DNA of 64,000 nucleotides from assembly GCA_015062285.1 (NCBI GenBank), contig SUUY01000002.1, positions 1 through 64,000 on the forward strand, written 5' to 3'. A model generated the notes under the pieces. It was not told the DNA's origin. It made no database searches and saw only the letters and a program-made list of their open reading frames with translations. The DNA is from Alphaproteobacteria bacterium. GTDB lineage: Bacteria > Pseudomonadota > Alphaproteobacteria > RF32 > CAG-239. Numbering within the stretch: the first letter of the stretch is position 1; every line of letters starts with the position of its first letter. The translations under genes were made by a program, and so were the position numbers. Shown here piece by piece: positions 8,095 through 17,404 of this stretch.

Positions 8095-8562
8095 CTATTC
8101 TTCTTTTGGCGCCGGATAATGTACCGGTCCTCTTTTTTTAGGAGCGGCATCTTTTTTCTCAAGCTTGTAGCCACCTTTAATACATATGAGCTTATCTGTT
8201 CCGTGTTCTTTACACTTTACCGGAAAAATACTCTCACTTTCAATCAAATCACCATCAGAATCTCTTTTATAAACAGCCGTCGTGCAACCCAACTGCCCAC
8301 AACTAAACGGGGCATTAAGTATATAAACATAACTTCCGTCCGGAAATTTTGATACATAAAAATCTTCAATCCTTACTTTATCCGGAAGTTCATCGGAAGC
8401 CGGACCGTATACATCATCAAAAGCTTTTGCGATATCTTTATAATTAAGGGAGATTTCAGCCAAATTTTCGCTGGCTGAATTATAAAACAAATAAATATTT
8501 GCCGGTTTGGCCCACACATAACTGCTACATAACAAAGATATTGCAAATATAATTTTTTTCAT
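8095..8562 (-). CDS. small exported protein, unknown
   Basis: This 155-residue protein has an N-terminal signal peptide (MKKIIFAISLLCSSYVWA, likely cut after AKA-like VWA-K), so it is periplasmic or secreted. The mature part has four cysteines that could form two disulfides (FSCGQLGCTT, VKCKEHGTDKLIC) and a Lys/Pro-rich end (KKDAAPKKRGPVHYPAPKEE). No family is recognised. It is transcribed away from murE and ends eight bases before the GH13 gene, suggesting an operon, but no functional link is evident. Confidence 0.75.
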   Translation of the reverse strand: MKKIIFAISLLCSSYVWAKPANIYLFYNSASENLAEISLNYKDIAKAFDDVYGPASDELPDKVRIEDFYVSKFPDGSYVYILNAPFSCGQLGCTTAVYKRDSDGDLIESESIFPVKCKEHGTDKLICIKGGYKLEKKDAAPKKRGPVHYPAPKEE

Positions 8563-8679
8563 CGGTTGCTTCCTTTATTTATTGTTGTAAGTTATCTTAA
8601 AATATAAATCTTAAAAATTAAATACTTTTTTAGAGTTTAGGCATAATATTTACTCATATTGGCATAAAGGAGAATAATA

Positions 8680-10089
8680 ATGCTCTTAAATAAATTTACA
8701 AAAGATGAAAATAAAATTGAAGTTACCGGTATCACCGCTGACTCCAGAGAAGTTAAACCCGGATATTTGTTCGGATCATTAAATGATGATAAGTTTATTG
8801 AAGATGCGATAAATAAAGGTGCCATTGCAATTTTAGTCGGAGAAGATGCCTGTATTAATGCTCCGGATAATGTTGTGGTTGTCAGAAGCAAAAATCCGGC
8901 AAAAGATTTTGCCAAAGCGGCCTCTTGTTTTTATGGAAAACAACCTCAACATATAGCTGCCATTACCGGAACAAACGGGAAGACATCTATCGCTGATTTT
9001 ACAAGACAGATACTAACATTGATGGGCTATAAAGCAGCCAGTAACGGAACATTGGGACTAATAAAAGGAAACAATCCGCCAATTCCTTCGCCAAACACCA
9101 CTCCGGTAAGCGCCGTATTGCAGAAGGAGCTTAAAGAATTAAGCGATGATGGTTATGAATGGCTCGCCATCGAAGCATCCAGTCATGGACTTGAACAATA
9201 TCGATTGGGAAGTGTTAATGTTAATGTTGCCGGTTTCACAAATCTAACACGAGATCATTTAGATTATCACAAAACCATGGATAATTATTTGGCTGCAAAA
9301 CTCAAACTATTTAGTGAAAATTTAGTTGAAAATGGAGTAGCTGTTCTTAATGCCGATATTCCGGAATTTGAAAAAATTAAAGAAGCATGTGACAAAAGAA
9401 AAGTTGTCAGCTACGGATATAACGGAACAGAAATAAAACTTGTAAAGACAACCCCTGTTACCTCAGGACAAAAATTAGATATAATATATTATGGGCAAAA
9501 TGTTTCTTTAAATATTCCTCTGGCCGGTGAATTTCAGGCAATGAATGTTTTGTGTGCAATAGGTATTGTTGCAGAACTGACAAATCTACCGTCAGAAGTT
9601 ATAAAACATGTAGAAAAAATTAAAGGTGCTAAAGGAAGATTAGAATTGGTCGGAAAAAAATCTAATGGCGCTACAATCTATGTTGACTATGCCCATACGC
9701 CTGATGCCCTGGAAAATGTTATAAGATCGCTCAGACCTCATACAAAAGGAAATTTGAATGTATTATTTGGCTGTGGCGGCAACAGAGACGTCGGCAAGCG
9801 CCAGATAATGGGTGAAATAGCCAATGATTTGGCTGATATTGTTTATGTAACTGATGACAACCCCAGATTTGAAGATCCGGCTCCTATCAGAGAACAAATA
9901 ATAGCATCCTGCCCTAAGGGAATAAATATTGCCGATCGAGCTTTAGCAATTAAAAAAGCTATAGATGATTTAAAAACTGGTGATATCCTAATATTGGCAG
10001 GTAAAGGGCATGAAACCGGACAATATGTCCAAGGAAAAGTTTTGCCCTTTAGCGACCATGAAGAAGTGATAAAGAATATCAGCAATTAA
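8680..10089 (+). CDS. murE: UDP-MurNAc-tripeptide synthetase MurE
   Basis: MurE is the cytoplasmic ATP-dependent ligase that adds the third stem-peptide residue to UDP-MurNAc-L-Ala-D-Glu. It has 469 residues, normal for MurE. The N-terminal UDP-binding domain carries TADSREVKPGYLF, the ATP loop GTNGKTS is at 97-103, the Mur-ligase central motif LTRDHLDYH follows, and DNPR at 393-396 is the signature of meso-diaminopimelate specificity. AGGAG sits seven bases before the ATG. Unlike in a standard dcw cluster it is not followed by murF; instead it converges on flgL, and the two stop codons overlap (10086-10089). Confidence 0.97.
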   Translation: MLLNKFTKDENKIEVTGITADSREVKPGYLFGSLNDDKFIEDAINKGAIAILVGEDACINAPDNVVVVRSKNPAKDFAKAASCFYGKQPQHIAAITGTNGKTSIADFTRQILTLMGYKAASNGTLGLIKGNNPPIPSPNTTPVSAVLQKELKELSDDGYEWLAIEASSHGLEQYRLGSVNVNVAGFTNLTRDHLDYHKTMDNYLAAKLKLFSENLVENGVAVLNADIPEFEKIKEACDKRKVVSYGYNGTEIKLVKTTPVTSGQKLDIIYYGQNVSLNIPLAGEFQAMNVLCAIGIVAELTNLPSEVIKHVEKIKGAKGRLELVGKKSNGATIYVDYAHTPDALENVIRSLRPHTKGNLNVLFGCGGNRDVGKRQIMGEIANDLADIVYVTDDNPRFEDPAPIREQIIASCPKGINIADRALAIKKAIDDLKTGDILILAGKGHETGQYVQGKVLPFSDHEEVIKNISN

Positions 10090-12020
10090 TCCATATAATT
10101 CAACAAAGACATACTTATTGCATTTTGTAATACAGAGTATGATGCAGCCAGTGTGTTTTGTGCCATCAGAGCTTTCACAGCGGCTTCCGTTTGGTCAACC
10201 TTCTTTATTGAATCTATACTGTTTTGCAAATTATTCTGCACTAAAGTCAAATTCTCATCAACGCTATCAAGCAAAACGAAGTTAGCACTTAGTTTGGCTG
10301 TAACAGCATATAGACTAGAATTTATCCCTGACTTTGTTGTTTCCCCGGAATCATCTATTGCGCTTTGCATTAATGATATGGCCTCATAAACTATGTTTGC
10401 GGCTTTATCAACATCGATCAAGCCATTGATATCTGCCGGATTTGAAGTGTCAACCATATTACCTTGAGCGATTTGCCCTAAAGACCTGAATAGCTTTTCA
10501 AACGCACCATTATTTGCAGTTATATCCATTGATATTGATTGATTTTCAGAAATACGACGATCCAAAGCCAAGTCACCACCGGTATAATACGAAAATGTTT
10601 CCATACTCCATTGGCTAGAATTGGGAATATACGTACTGTCTGTAGCAAAATAACCGGGATCAGCCGTTACATTTAAAGTTCCATCAGCATTAACCCCAGT
10701 CACTTGAACTCTTGGAGCAACATTATTGCCCATGTTATTCATTTCTATTATAGCGCCAATCGGATAAGATGTGCTTATGGTTATTCCGGTCGGATCTGTT
10801 TTAGCATCTTCGGCAACAATATTGTGCCCATCATTATCCTCAAAAGTAATTGTTTTACCGTCTGCAGATACTGATTTAACAACAAAGGAGTTATTATTAT
10901 TCTCTGTTCCGCTCAAAACTAATGTATCGCCAGCCTTAATACTGTTAAATGCTCCATATTCCGTAGCATTTATGGTGTTTTTATCAGCATTAAAAGTGAG
11001 AGTGCCTACTGTCGCAGGATTGGCAACAACAGCTGTTTCTAAAAATCCTCCGGCATTATCAGATGTAATTTTGAATTGGTTTCCTTCAATGTTATCTATT
11101 GTAATTCCACCGGTTTGTTTTGCACTAGTACTACGATTGCATAAATTTGCCGCAGCATTATTGGGAAACTTAATATTAATTCCATCATAATATGATTGAA
11201 ATTCCTCTAGGCTTCCAAACGGAAACTTTATTGGAGATGATGATGCTTCGCCACCGCCAAAAAGATATTTTCCATTGGCTTCTACATTTAATGCATCTGT
11301 AATCATCTGCATAGAAGTAAAAGCAAAAGTTTGAAGTTCATTTAGGTTATGAGCCTGATCAGAATTCATTGTATAGGGCTCTCCAGTCTTTACTCCAGGA
11401 GCTGAAAGAATTGATGAACCGCCATTTATAGTATAAAGAGGAAACTTAAATGTTGCTTCATCAAATTCATAATCAGGATAATTACCTGTGGGATCTATTT
11501 TGTTTTTCAGGGCTTGCATAACCTTTGTGGCGTAGCCTTCACTACCATTATCCGCTGCAATGGCGGATAAATCTATATTGTTTCCGCTATCATCATTTGC
11601 CGTAAATGTGTATTGTGTTCCATTAATTGTAATGGTATGACCGATATAACTATCTTGATTATTATCTGTGAAAGTAATTTCACCACCTGTATAATCCGGT
11701 GTTAAATTTTTAACACTTGAACCACTAAAATTATTCAACATATGTTTTAGATCATTGGCTGTATTGGTAATTGTTTCCATAGATGTGCTCATTGTGTTTA
11801 ATTCTATGTTTAACAGCTTATTGTTCTCAATGAAATTTGATGTTATGTTTAATGATGCTTCTAAATTAACAATGCTATAGGCACTCATTCCGTATCCGGA
11901 ATATGACTGAGATTTTAGCCCCGTAATGCTTTGGTAGTTATAAAGCTCAAATTCTTTTTTAATTTTTAAGCTTTGATTTAATAAATTCATATTTGTTGTA
12001 TATGTGGGTACTCTTGTCAT
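10086..12020 (-). CDS. flgL: flagellar hook-filament junction protein FlgL-like
   Basis: This exported structural protein would form the second hook-filament junction ring (HAP3). It belongs to the flagellin/FlgL fold: the N-terminal helices (MTRVPTYTTNMNLLNQ) and C-terminal helices (AVKALMAQNTLAASYSVLQNAISMSLLNYMD) are the conserved D0/D1 parts. At 644 residues it is about twice the usual FlgL length; the extra sequence is a Gly/Thr/Asn-rich central region (about 120-480), presumably surface-exposed D2/D3-type domains. AGGAG precedes the ATG. It lies 11 bases after flgK in an operon flgI-flgJ-flgN-flgK-flgL. Its position after flgK favours FlgL over flagellin. Confidence 0.88.
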   Translation of the reverse strand: MTRVPTYTTNMNLLNQSLKIKKEFELYNYQSITGLKSQSYSGYGMSAYSIVNLEASLNITSNFIENNKLLNIELNTMSTSMETITNTANDLKHMLNNFSGSSVKNLTPDYTGGEITFTDNNQDSYIGHTITINGTQYTFTANDDSGNNIDLSAIAADNGSEGYATKVMQALKNKIDPTGNYPDYEFDEATFKFPLYTINGGSSILSAPGVKTGEPYTMNSDQAHNLNELQTFAFTSMQMITDALNVEANGKYLFGGGEASSSPIKFPFGSLEEFQSYYDGINIKFPNNAAANLCNRSTSAKQTGGITIDNIEGNQFKITSDNAGGFLETAVVANPATVGTLTFNADKNTINATEYGAFNSIKAGDTLVLSGTENNNNSFVVKSVSADGKTITFEDNDGHNIVAEDAKTDPTGITISTSYPIGAIIEMNNMGNNVAPRVQVTGVNADGTLNVTADPGYFATDSTYIPNSSQWSMETFSYYTGGDLALDRRISENQSISMDITANNGAFEKLFRSLGQIAQGNMVDTSNPADINGLIDVDKAANIVYEAISLMQSAIDDSGETTKSGINSSLYAVTAKLSANFVLLDSVDENLTLVQNNLQNSIDSIKKVDQTEAAVKALMAQNTLAASYSVLQNAISMSLLNYMD

Positions 12021-12031
12021 TTTTTATACTC

Positions 12032-14212
12032 CTATACTATGTTCAGCAACATGTCTAATATTTCTTTAGATGCGGTGAAAGCTTGTGCGCATGCAGCATA
12101 TGTCTGCTGAAAAATAATCAGTTGCCCCAATTCTTGGTCTAAATCAACACCACTTATTTTAGCTTCTTTTGTTGCAATAGAATTAGTTAGTTCTTGCTGA
12201 TATTCTAATGAACTTTTAGAAGTGCTTACCTGTGATGCTATGTTACCAACAAATGTTGAAGCATAGTTTGCTAAAGTTGCTTGAGTTTGTGCTATGTTAC
12301 CGGACTGCTTAAAATTTTGGGTTTGAGTAAACACTTCACCCATTTTGTTTGCAATGTTATTAGATGCGGCAGTCAAAACATATTTTCCGGTAGATGTATT
12401 AAACGATGGAGATCCTCCAGCAATCAGGCTTGGATTTGTCATAATGTCTTTTCTAACGGATATACTCTGGGACATTCCTGCTCTCGATGGAGATAATCCT
12501 AATCTTCCAATCAGATTATTGCCTTGGATCTCAGAAATTTCCAGCTGTTCGCCAGTTATACTTTCTAATCTGAAAACATATCCGCTTCCATTAGGAACTA
12601 ATGAGGCTCTAATTAACTTATTTAAGCTTGGATCATTGTTAATGTTGGCAACAATTTGATTTAAGCTTTCATTGGGATTTATGGTTAATTGTCCGGCGTT
12701 AAACCCTAATGTCTCATTTGAAAAATTCCAAACAACCGGTGTTGTAATTCCTAAATTGGCACTTAAATTGACAACATTGGAGTCATATATGTTGGTACGA
12801 TTATCATCTACAAAAAAGTCATTAAAACCGAAGAAGCTTGAAAAACCTTCGAAACTTTGCCCATAAATACCATTGTTGCAACCATCGAAGGATATTTTTA
12901 CATTCTGTTGTTCTGCTCCGGGAGTTGATGAAGCTGTATCTATAATCGAAAGGCCATAATTACTATCGCCGGTAGAAATTTCCAGCTTGCCATCGGCATT
13001 AAAATTAACTTCGGCTTGTGGCAAATTAGGACCATTGGCAGAACGTAACCAATCTTGCAGAACTTTTGCCATATTTTGAACGGAGCCTTCACTAAAACCT
13101 AAATCACCTTTAAGAGTTGCCGTTGAATACTGTTTTCCTTCGGCATCCACAATCATAAATCTGACATCTCCGCTCTCTATTTTTATGCTTTGTTGGTATA
13201 CTCCATTATCATCTTGTAAGAATGTGCGTGTTCCGCTTAAAGAATATGGAGTGTTTGGGAAAGCTGTTCCTTGGTTGTGAATTTGGTTTATAGCTGATTT
13301 CATAATACCGGCGAGCTCATCTAATTGGCTCTGTAATGATGGGAGAACAACGTCTCGAATATCTATAAGACCTTTTAGTTCGCCATTTTTGATATAACTT
13401 GTTATATCTTCGCCATCAACAAAAATACCTCCTATCCCTCCGCTTGCATATGTTGTGAGCGGATTGGTTTGAGTAACGGCGGCATGAGACAGCTTATGAG
13501 GTTCACCATCAAGTAATGTTATACCATTTGTGGTCTGAATAACTAAAGACCCATTATCACGTTTAAAATATGATATATCGATAATTCCAGACAGCTCTCT
13601 TAAAGCTGTATCTCTTTTATCAAGGAGATCGGCTCTTCCTTCATAATTCAAAACATCGTATTTTACAATTTCCTCATTTAGATGATCCAAAGTGTCAAGA
13701 AGATCATTAATTCGAGAAACTCCTTCTGCAACCTGCAGATCGGCCTCTCCTCTAAGTACTTGAATTTCACTTGATATGCTGTTTAATCTTGAGGTTAGAG
13801 TAGAAGCTTGATTTAAGAGGTTATATCTTCCGGCAGAAGATGTCACATCGGTAGAAAAAGTATCAAGTGCAGCTTGTAAATCAGATACATTAGCTGAAAT
13901 AGAGTTATCTCCTTCCGGAGTACCTAAGGTTATTTCTATTCTTCCCAAATAATCATTTTGTGATGAGTAATTATTAGTCAGAGCATTAGACGAAAGATAG
14001 CTTTTTAATAATCCTTCATCAACTTGCCTTGTTGTGTCTTCCAACTTAACACCCAAACTATATCCGGCTTTAACCACATTACTTTGCTGAGCGGTTTTTC
14101 GAGTGTAGCCTACAGTATCAACATTGGCAATATTACGACCAACAATATCTAACTGTGCTTGTGCAGCCTTCATTCCGGAAAGTGATGTTGATAAACTACC
14201 GATAAGCGCCAT
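12032..14212 (-). CDS. flgK: flagellar hook-associated protein FlgK
   Basis: FlgK (HAP1) is the first junction protein between hook and filament, exported through the flagellar type III apparatus. It has 726 residues. The N-terminus (SLSTSLSGMKAAQAQLDIVGRNIANVDTVGYTRK) carries the flagellar rod/hook family signature around NIANVDT; the C-terminus (YQQELTNSIATKEAKISGVDLDQELGQLIIFQQTYAACAQ) is the matching C-terminal helix pair. A textbook AGGAGGTG lies five bases upstream of the ATG, the best ribosome binding site of the operon. Its chaperone-like partner is encoded immediately upstream. Confidence 0.95.
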   Translation of the reverse strand: MALIGSLSTSLSGMKAAQAQLDIVGRNIANVDTVGYTRKTAQQSNVVKAGYSLGVKLEDTTRQVDEGLLKSYLSSNALTNNYSSQNDYLGRIEITLGTPEGDNSISANVSDLQAALDTFSTDVTSSAGRYNLLNQASTLTSRLNSISSEIQVLRGEADLQVAEGVSRINDLLDTLDHLNEEIVKYDVLNYEGRADLLDKRDTALRELSGIIDISYFKRDNGSLVIQTTNGITLLDGEPHKLSHAAVTQTNPLTTYASGGIGGIFVDGEDITSYIKNGELKGLIDIRDVVLPSLQSQLDELAGIMKSAINQIHNQGTAFPNTPYSLSGTRTFLQDDNGVYQQSIKIESGDVRFMIVDAEGKQYSTATLKGDLGFSEGSVQNMAKVLQDWLRSANGPNLPQAEVNFNADGKLEISTGDSNYGLSIIDTASSTPGAEQQNVKISFDGCNNGIYGQSFEGFSSFFGFNDFFVDDNRTNIYDSNVVNLSANLGITTPVVWNFSNETLGFNAGQLTINPNESLNQIVANINNDPSLNKLIRASLVPNGSGYVFRLESITGEQLEISEIQGNNLIGRLGLSPSRAGMSQSISVRKDIMTNPSLIAGGSPSFNTSTGKYVLTAASNNIANKMGEVFTQTQNFKQSGNIAQTQATLANYASTFVGNIASQVSTSKSSLEYQQELTNSIATKEAKISGVDLDQELGQLIIFQQTYAACAQAFTASKEILDMLLNIV

Positions 14213-14222
14213 GATACACCTC

Positions 14223-14675
14223 CTACAATGTCCTATTTATGGCAAGCGCATTCTTATTATTATCCATAGGAGAATATGATCCGCGTGAGCCATACGAAGT
14301 TGCATTACAATTGTTGGTTATTTTAGCAATGTTAATAATGGTATTCATAACATTTTTGCTGGTTTCCATTCTGGTTTTTAAGAGCAATTCATTCTCCTTA
14401 AGCAATGCATCCAAAGCCTTTGATTCTTCTTTGAGCTCTTGCTTTAGGTCTGATTCTAATTGCGATATATAATCGCTGTTTTTTATGAAATATGCACTCA
14501 TTGAACGATATGCAGAAACTGTTTTGCTTTTTTGCTCAAACAAAGAGCTAACCTTTTCGACATCAAAAGATTTTAATGCCGAGTTTTCTACTTCTAAAAT
14601 TTCAATAAAACTATCAATAACATCCAACAAATCGGCAACCTTATTGTTGATTTCTTCTAAATCAAATTTTTCCAT
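14223..14675 (-). CDS. flgN: FlgN-like flagellar chaperone
   Basis: This 150-residue, almost wholly alpha-helical protein (KVADLLDVIDSFIEILEVENSALKSFDVEKVSSLFEQK) ends in a flexible, Asn/Ser-rich tail. Length, composition and position directly upstream of flgK fit FlgN, the export chaperone for FlgK and FlgL, whose sequence is poorly conserved. The call rests partly on context. It lies ten bases before flgK and eleven after the rod-binding gene. Confidence 0.72.
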   Translation of the reverse strand: MEKFDLEEINNKVADLLDVIDSFIEILEVENSALKSFDVEKVSSLFEQKSKTVSAYRSMSAYFIKNSDYISQLESDLKQELKEESKALDALLKENELLLKTRMETSKNVMNTIINIAKITNNCNATSYGSRGSYSPMDNNKNALAINRTL

Positions 14676-14686
14676 TAGCTTTCTCC

Positions 14687-15025
14687 TTATCCTTGGATAT
14701 ACCCGTTGCTTGCAATTTCTTGCATTTCAATAATTGAACGCATAACACTGTCTTTTACTCCAACACTTCCGACCTTGGCCATTTCTTTTCCATATTGGTC
14801 TAAAAGCATGGATCTATATATTTTTTCTGCGTGCCCTCCACCAAAAATACCATCTGTCGAGATACCTTCAAACATTGTCTCCATCATTTTGGTTAAGAAG
14901 AATGCCTCAAAGTCTTCGGCAGTTTTCTCTGCTTTTTTAAGATCTTTTGCACTAAGCGAAACAGAGGGACTATTTTGCATCGCCTGAGTAAAGAGTGTAT
15001 AATTGTCTGTATTTAATATTGTCAT
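14687..15025 (-). CDS. flgJ: FlgJ-type rod-binding protein (no muramidase domain)
   Basis: This 112-residue protein corresponds to the N-terminal rod-binding domain of FlgJ: EKTAEDFEAFFLTKMMETMFEGISTDGIFGGGHAEKIYRSMLLDQYGKEMAK is its core. The C-terminal peptidoglycan hydrolase domain of enterobacterial FlgJ is absent, as is usual in alphaproteobacteria (there often called CheL-like). It probably caps or scaffolds rod assembly in the periplasm. Its ATG overlaps the flgI stop in a TAATG junction, suggesting translational coupling. Confidence 0.9.
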   Translation of the reverse strand: MTILNTDNYTLFTQAMQNSPSVSLSAKDLKKAEKTAEDFEAFFLTKMMETMFEGISTDGIFGGGHAEKIYRSMLLDQYGKEMAKVGSVGVKDSVMRSIIEMQEIASNGYIQG

Positions 15026-16149
15026 TATATCACCTCTATTTCTGCTTGAAGCGCTCCGCTGGCTTTTATAGCTTGCAAGATGCTTATCAAATCTCTGGGA
15101 GTAACGCCTAGTGAATTCAAGCCATCTACCAAATCTTGCAAACTAATGCCTGTATCCAACACTGTCAACTTTGCATCTTTGTCTTCATCAACGTCGATCA
15201 GCGTTGTTGTAGTAGCGAATGTTTCTCCATTAGTAAACGGAAGAGGTTGAGAAACAAGCGGAACTTCTGTAATTTTTATAGTTAAGTTACCTTGAGCAAT
15301 GGCCAATCGATTAATTTTCACTTCCTTACCAATTACAACTATGCCGGAACTTTCGTCTATAACAACCTTTGCCATTTGATCCGGCTGAATTTGAAGTTGC
15401 TCAACTTTTGTCATCAAATCCACAACTTTGCCTCTATACTTTGCCGGAATATCAAGTTCAACAGTTGCCGGATCTATGGCTTTTGCAGCTACCGTTCCTA
15501 ACATAGCATTAACAGCATCGGAAACGCGGCGAGCAGTGGTAAAGTCCGGATTACGCAAAGCAATAGTGATTGTTTTTAAGCTTTCTAATTCAAACGGTAT
15601 TTCATTTTCGATAATTGCCCCGCTGGGAATGCGCCCCGATGTCGGAACTCCCTTAGAAACAGACTGATTTGCTCCTCTGGCAGCCATAGCCCCTACTGCA
15701 ATTTGCCCTTGAGCTACAGCATATACGGCACCATCTGCTCCAACTAAAGGAGTTACCAACAGTGTACCACCTTGCAAGTTTTTAGCATCACCAAGAGCAC
15801 TAACCATCACATCAATTCTACTTCCTTGACGAGAGAACGGAGGCAAGTTAGCCGTCACCATTACAGCTGCAATATTTTTGGATTTGATTTGACCACCACG
15901 AGCATTGATACCTATCTTATCAAGCATAGAAATCAGACTTTCACGAGTAAAATCTACCGATTTGATGTTATCACCGGTTCCGTTCAAACCCACGACCAAG
16001 CCATATCCGACTAATTGGTTGTCTCTAATTCCTTCGAAGTCGGCAATATCTTTTATACGAGAAGCTGCATTTGCATCGCAAACAAACAAACTGCAAACGA
16101 CGAAAAACATCACAGAAACAATAGATTTCATAGCCTTTACATGTATCAT
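15025..16149 (-). CDS. flgI: flagellar P-ring protein FlgI
   Basis: FlgI forms the periplasmic P-ring, the bushing around the rod in Gram-negative flagella. It has about 374 residues. After a signal peptide (KSIVSVMFFVVCSLFVCDANA) comes the conserved start RIKDIADFEGIRDNQLVGYGLVVGLNGTGD, and the protein ends LLSLGV-like (GLNSLGVTPRDLISILQAIKASGALQAEIEVI), typical of the family. The start is uncertain: I prefer ATG 16149, with AAGG ten bases upstream, over TTG 16158 and ATG 16131. It is the first gene of the minus-strand flagellar operon and diverges from mraY. Confidence 0.95.
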   Translation of the reverse strand: MIHVKAMKSIVSVMFFVVCSLFVCDANAASRIKDIADFEGIRDNQLVGYGLVVGLNGTGDNIKSVDFTRESLISMLDKIGINARGGQIKSKNIAAVMVTANLPPFSRQGSRIDVMVSALGDAKNLQGGTLLVTPLVGADGAVYAVAQGQIAVGAMAARGANQSVSKGVPTSGRIPSGAIIENEIPFELESLKTITIALRNPDFTTARRVSDAVNAMLGTVAAKAIDPATVELDIPAKYRGKVVDLMTKVEQLQIQPDQMAKVVIDESSGIVVIGKEVKINRLAIAQGNLTIKITEVPLVSQPLPFTNGETFATTTTLIDVDEDKDAKLTVLDTGISLQDLVDGLNSLGVTPRDLISILQAIKASGALQAEIEVI

Positions 16150-16319
16150 CAGAAGCAAACCTTATAAATTTCATAGTTAAACTTACAACAATACATGCAA
16201 ATATCGTGCCAAAAACACATTGAGGTAATTTATATATTTTTGTATGCTATATTTTACCATTTATTTAAATTTAGGTATTTATAATCTTTTTAATATTTGT
16301 AACTTTACGGAAACCAATC

Positions 16320-17396
16320 ATGCTGCAATATATTTTTAATACCCTATCGGCTCCGGAGTATCTGAATACTATTTATTCCAGATGTTTTATGGCGTTTTTC
16401 ACTGCTTTAATTCTTGTTCTTGCTTATGGCAACAGAATGATAAAAATATTGCACGCGCATCAAGAAAAAGGACAACCGATCAGAGAATGCGGACCTCAAT
16501 CGCATTTGAAGACAAAGAAAGGAACTCCAACCATGGGAGGAATCCTGATTTTACTTGCCTCACTTTTGTCTATTGTGGCATTTGCTGACCTGACAAACAC
16601 TTTGGTGTGGGTTGTTGTGGCTGTTCTCAGTGTTTATGGTGTGGTCGGGTTTATTGATGACTATACAAAAGTAAAAAAACAAACAGCTAATGCCATGACT
16701 GCAAAAATGAAGTTAATTTTACAATTTGTAACCGCTCTATCCGCTGTTTTGGTTATATCGTACGAAATGCCGGAAGAATCTCGTTTTGTAGTAACAATAC
16801 CATATTTTATAAATCTTTCTTTGGATCTTTGTTGGTTTTATGTACCGTTTGCTATGATTGTTATTGCCGGCGCATCAAATGCCGTAAATCTAACTGATGG
16901 ACTTGATGGACTTGCATCTGGACTTATGGTAATTATCTTACCTGTATTTTTGGTTATTGCTTATATATGCGGTTCTGATTTATCAGGAAACTTTTATATT
17001 CTTCCTGTTCCAAAGGCTGCAGAAATAGCTGTAACATGTGCGGCAGTTGGAGGAGCTTGCCTTGGCTTTTTGTGGTTTAATGCTCATCCGGCAAAAGTGT
17101 TTATGGGAGATACCGGTTCGCTTGCTCTTGGTGCTTTTTTAGGTACAATAGCCGTTATTTTGAAACATGAAATATTATTGGCCATTACCGGAATTGTATT
17201 TGTAGCTGAGGCAGTTTCAGTAATGCTTCAAGTTGCATGGTTTAAGTACAGCGGAGGAAAAAGAATTTTTAAAATGGCTCCCCTGCATCACCATTTTGAA
17301 CAATGCGGTTTAGCAGAAACTAAAGTTGTCACTAGATTTTGTATTGTCGGCATAATTGCAGAAATATTGGGTTTTATGGCTTTGTTATATAAGTAG
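16320..17396 (+). CDS. mraY: phospho-MurNAc-pentapeptide translocase MraY
   Basis: MraY transfers phospho-MurNAc-pentapeptide to undecaprenyl phosphate, forming lipid I at the inner membrane. It has 358 residues and about ten membrane segments. Diagnostic segments are KKGTPTMGGI, GFIDDYTK (catalytic aspartates), NAVNLTDGLDGLA, GDTGSLALG and the histidine-rich loop MAPLHHHFEQCG. It opens the plus-strand part of the dcw cluster, ending eight bases before ftsW. In most alphaproteobacteria murF precedes it; here the flagellar operon does. Confidence 0.97.
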   Translation: MLQYIFNTLSAPEYLNTIYSRCFMAFFTALILVLAYGNRMIKILHAHQEKGQPIRECGPQSHLKTKKGTPTMGGILILLASLLSIVAFADLTNTLVWVVVAVLSVYGVVGFIDDYTKVKKQTANAMTAKMKLILQFVTALSAVLVISYEMPEESRFVVTIPYFINLSLDLCWFYVPFAMIVIAGASNAVNLTDGLDGLASGLMVIILPVFLVIAYICGSDLSGNFYILPVPKAAEIAVTCAAVGGACLGFLWFNAHPAKVFMGDTGSLALGAFLGTIAVILKHEILLAITGIVFVAEAVSVMLQVAWFKYSGGKRIFKMAPLHHHFEQCGLAETKVVTRFCIVGIIAEILGFMALLYK

Positions 17397-17404
17397 GAGC
17401 AGAT

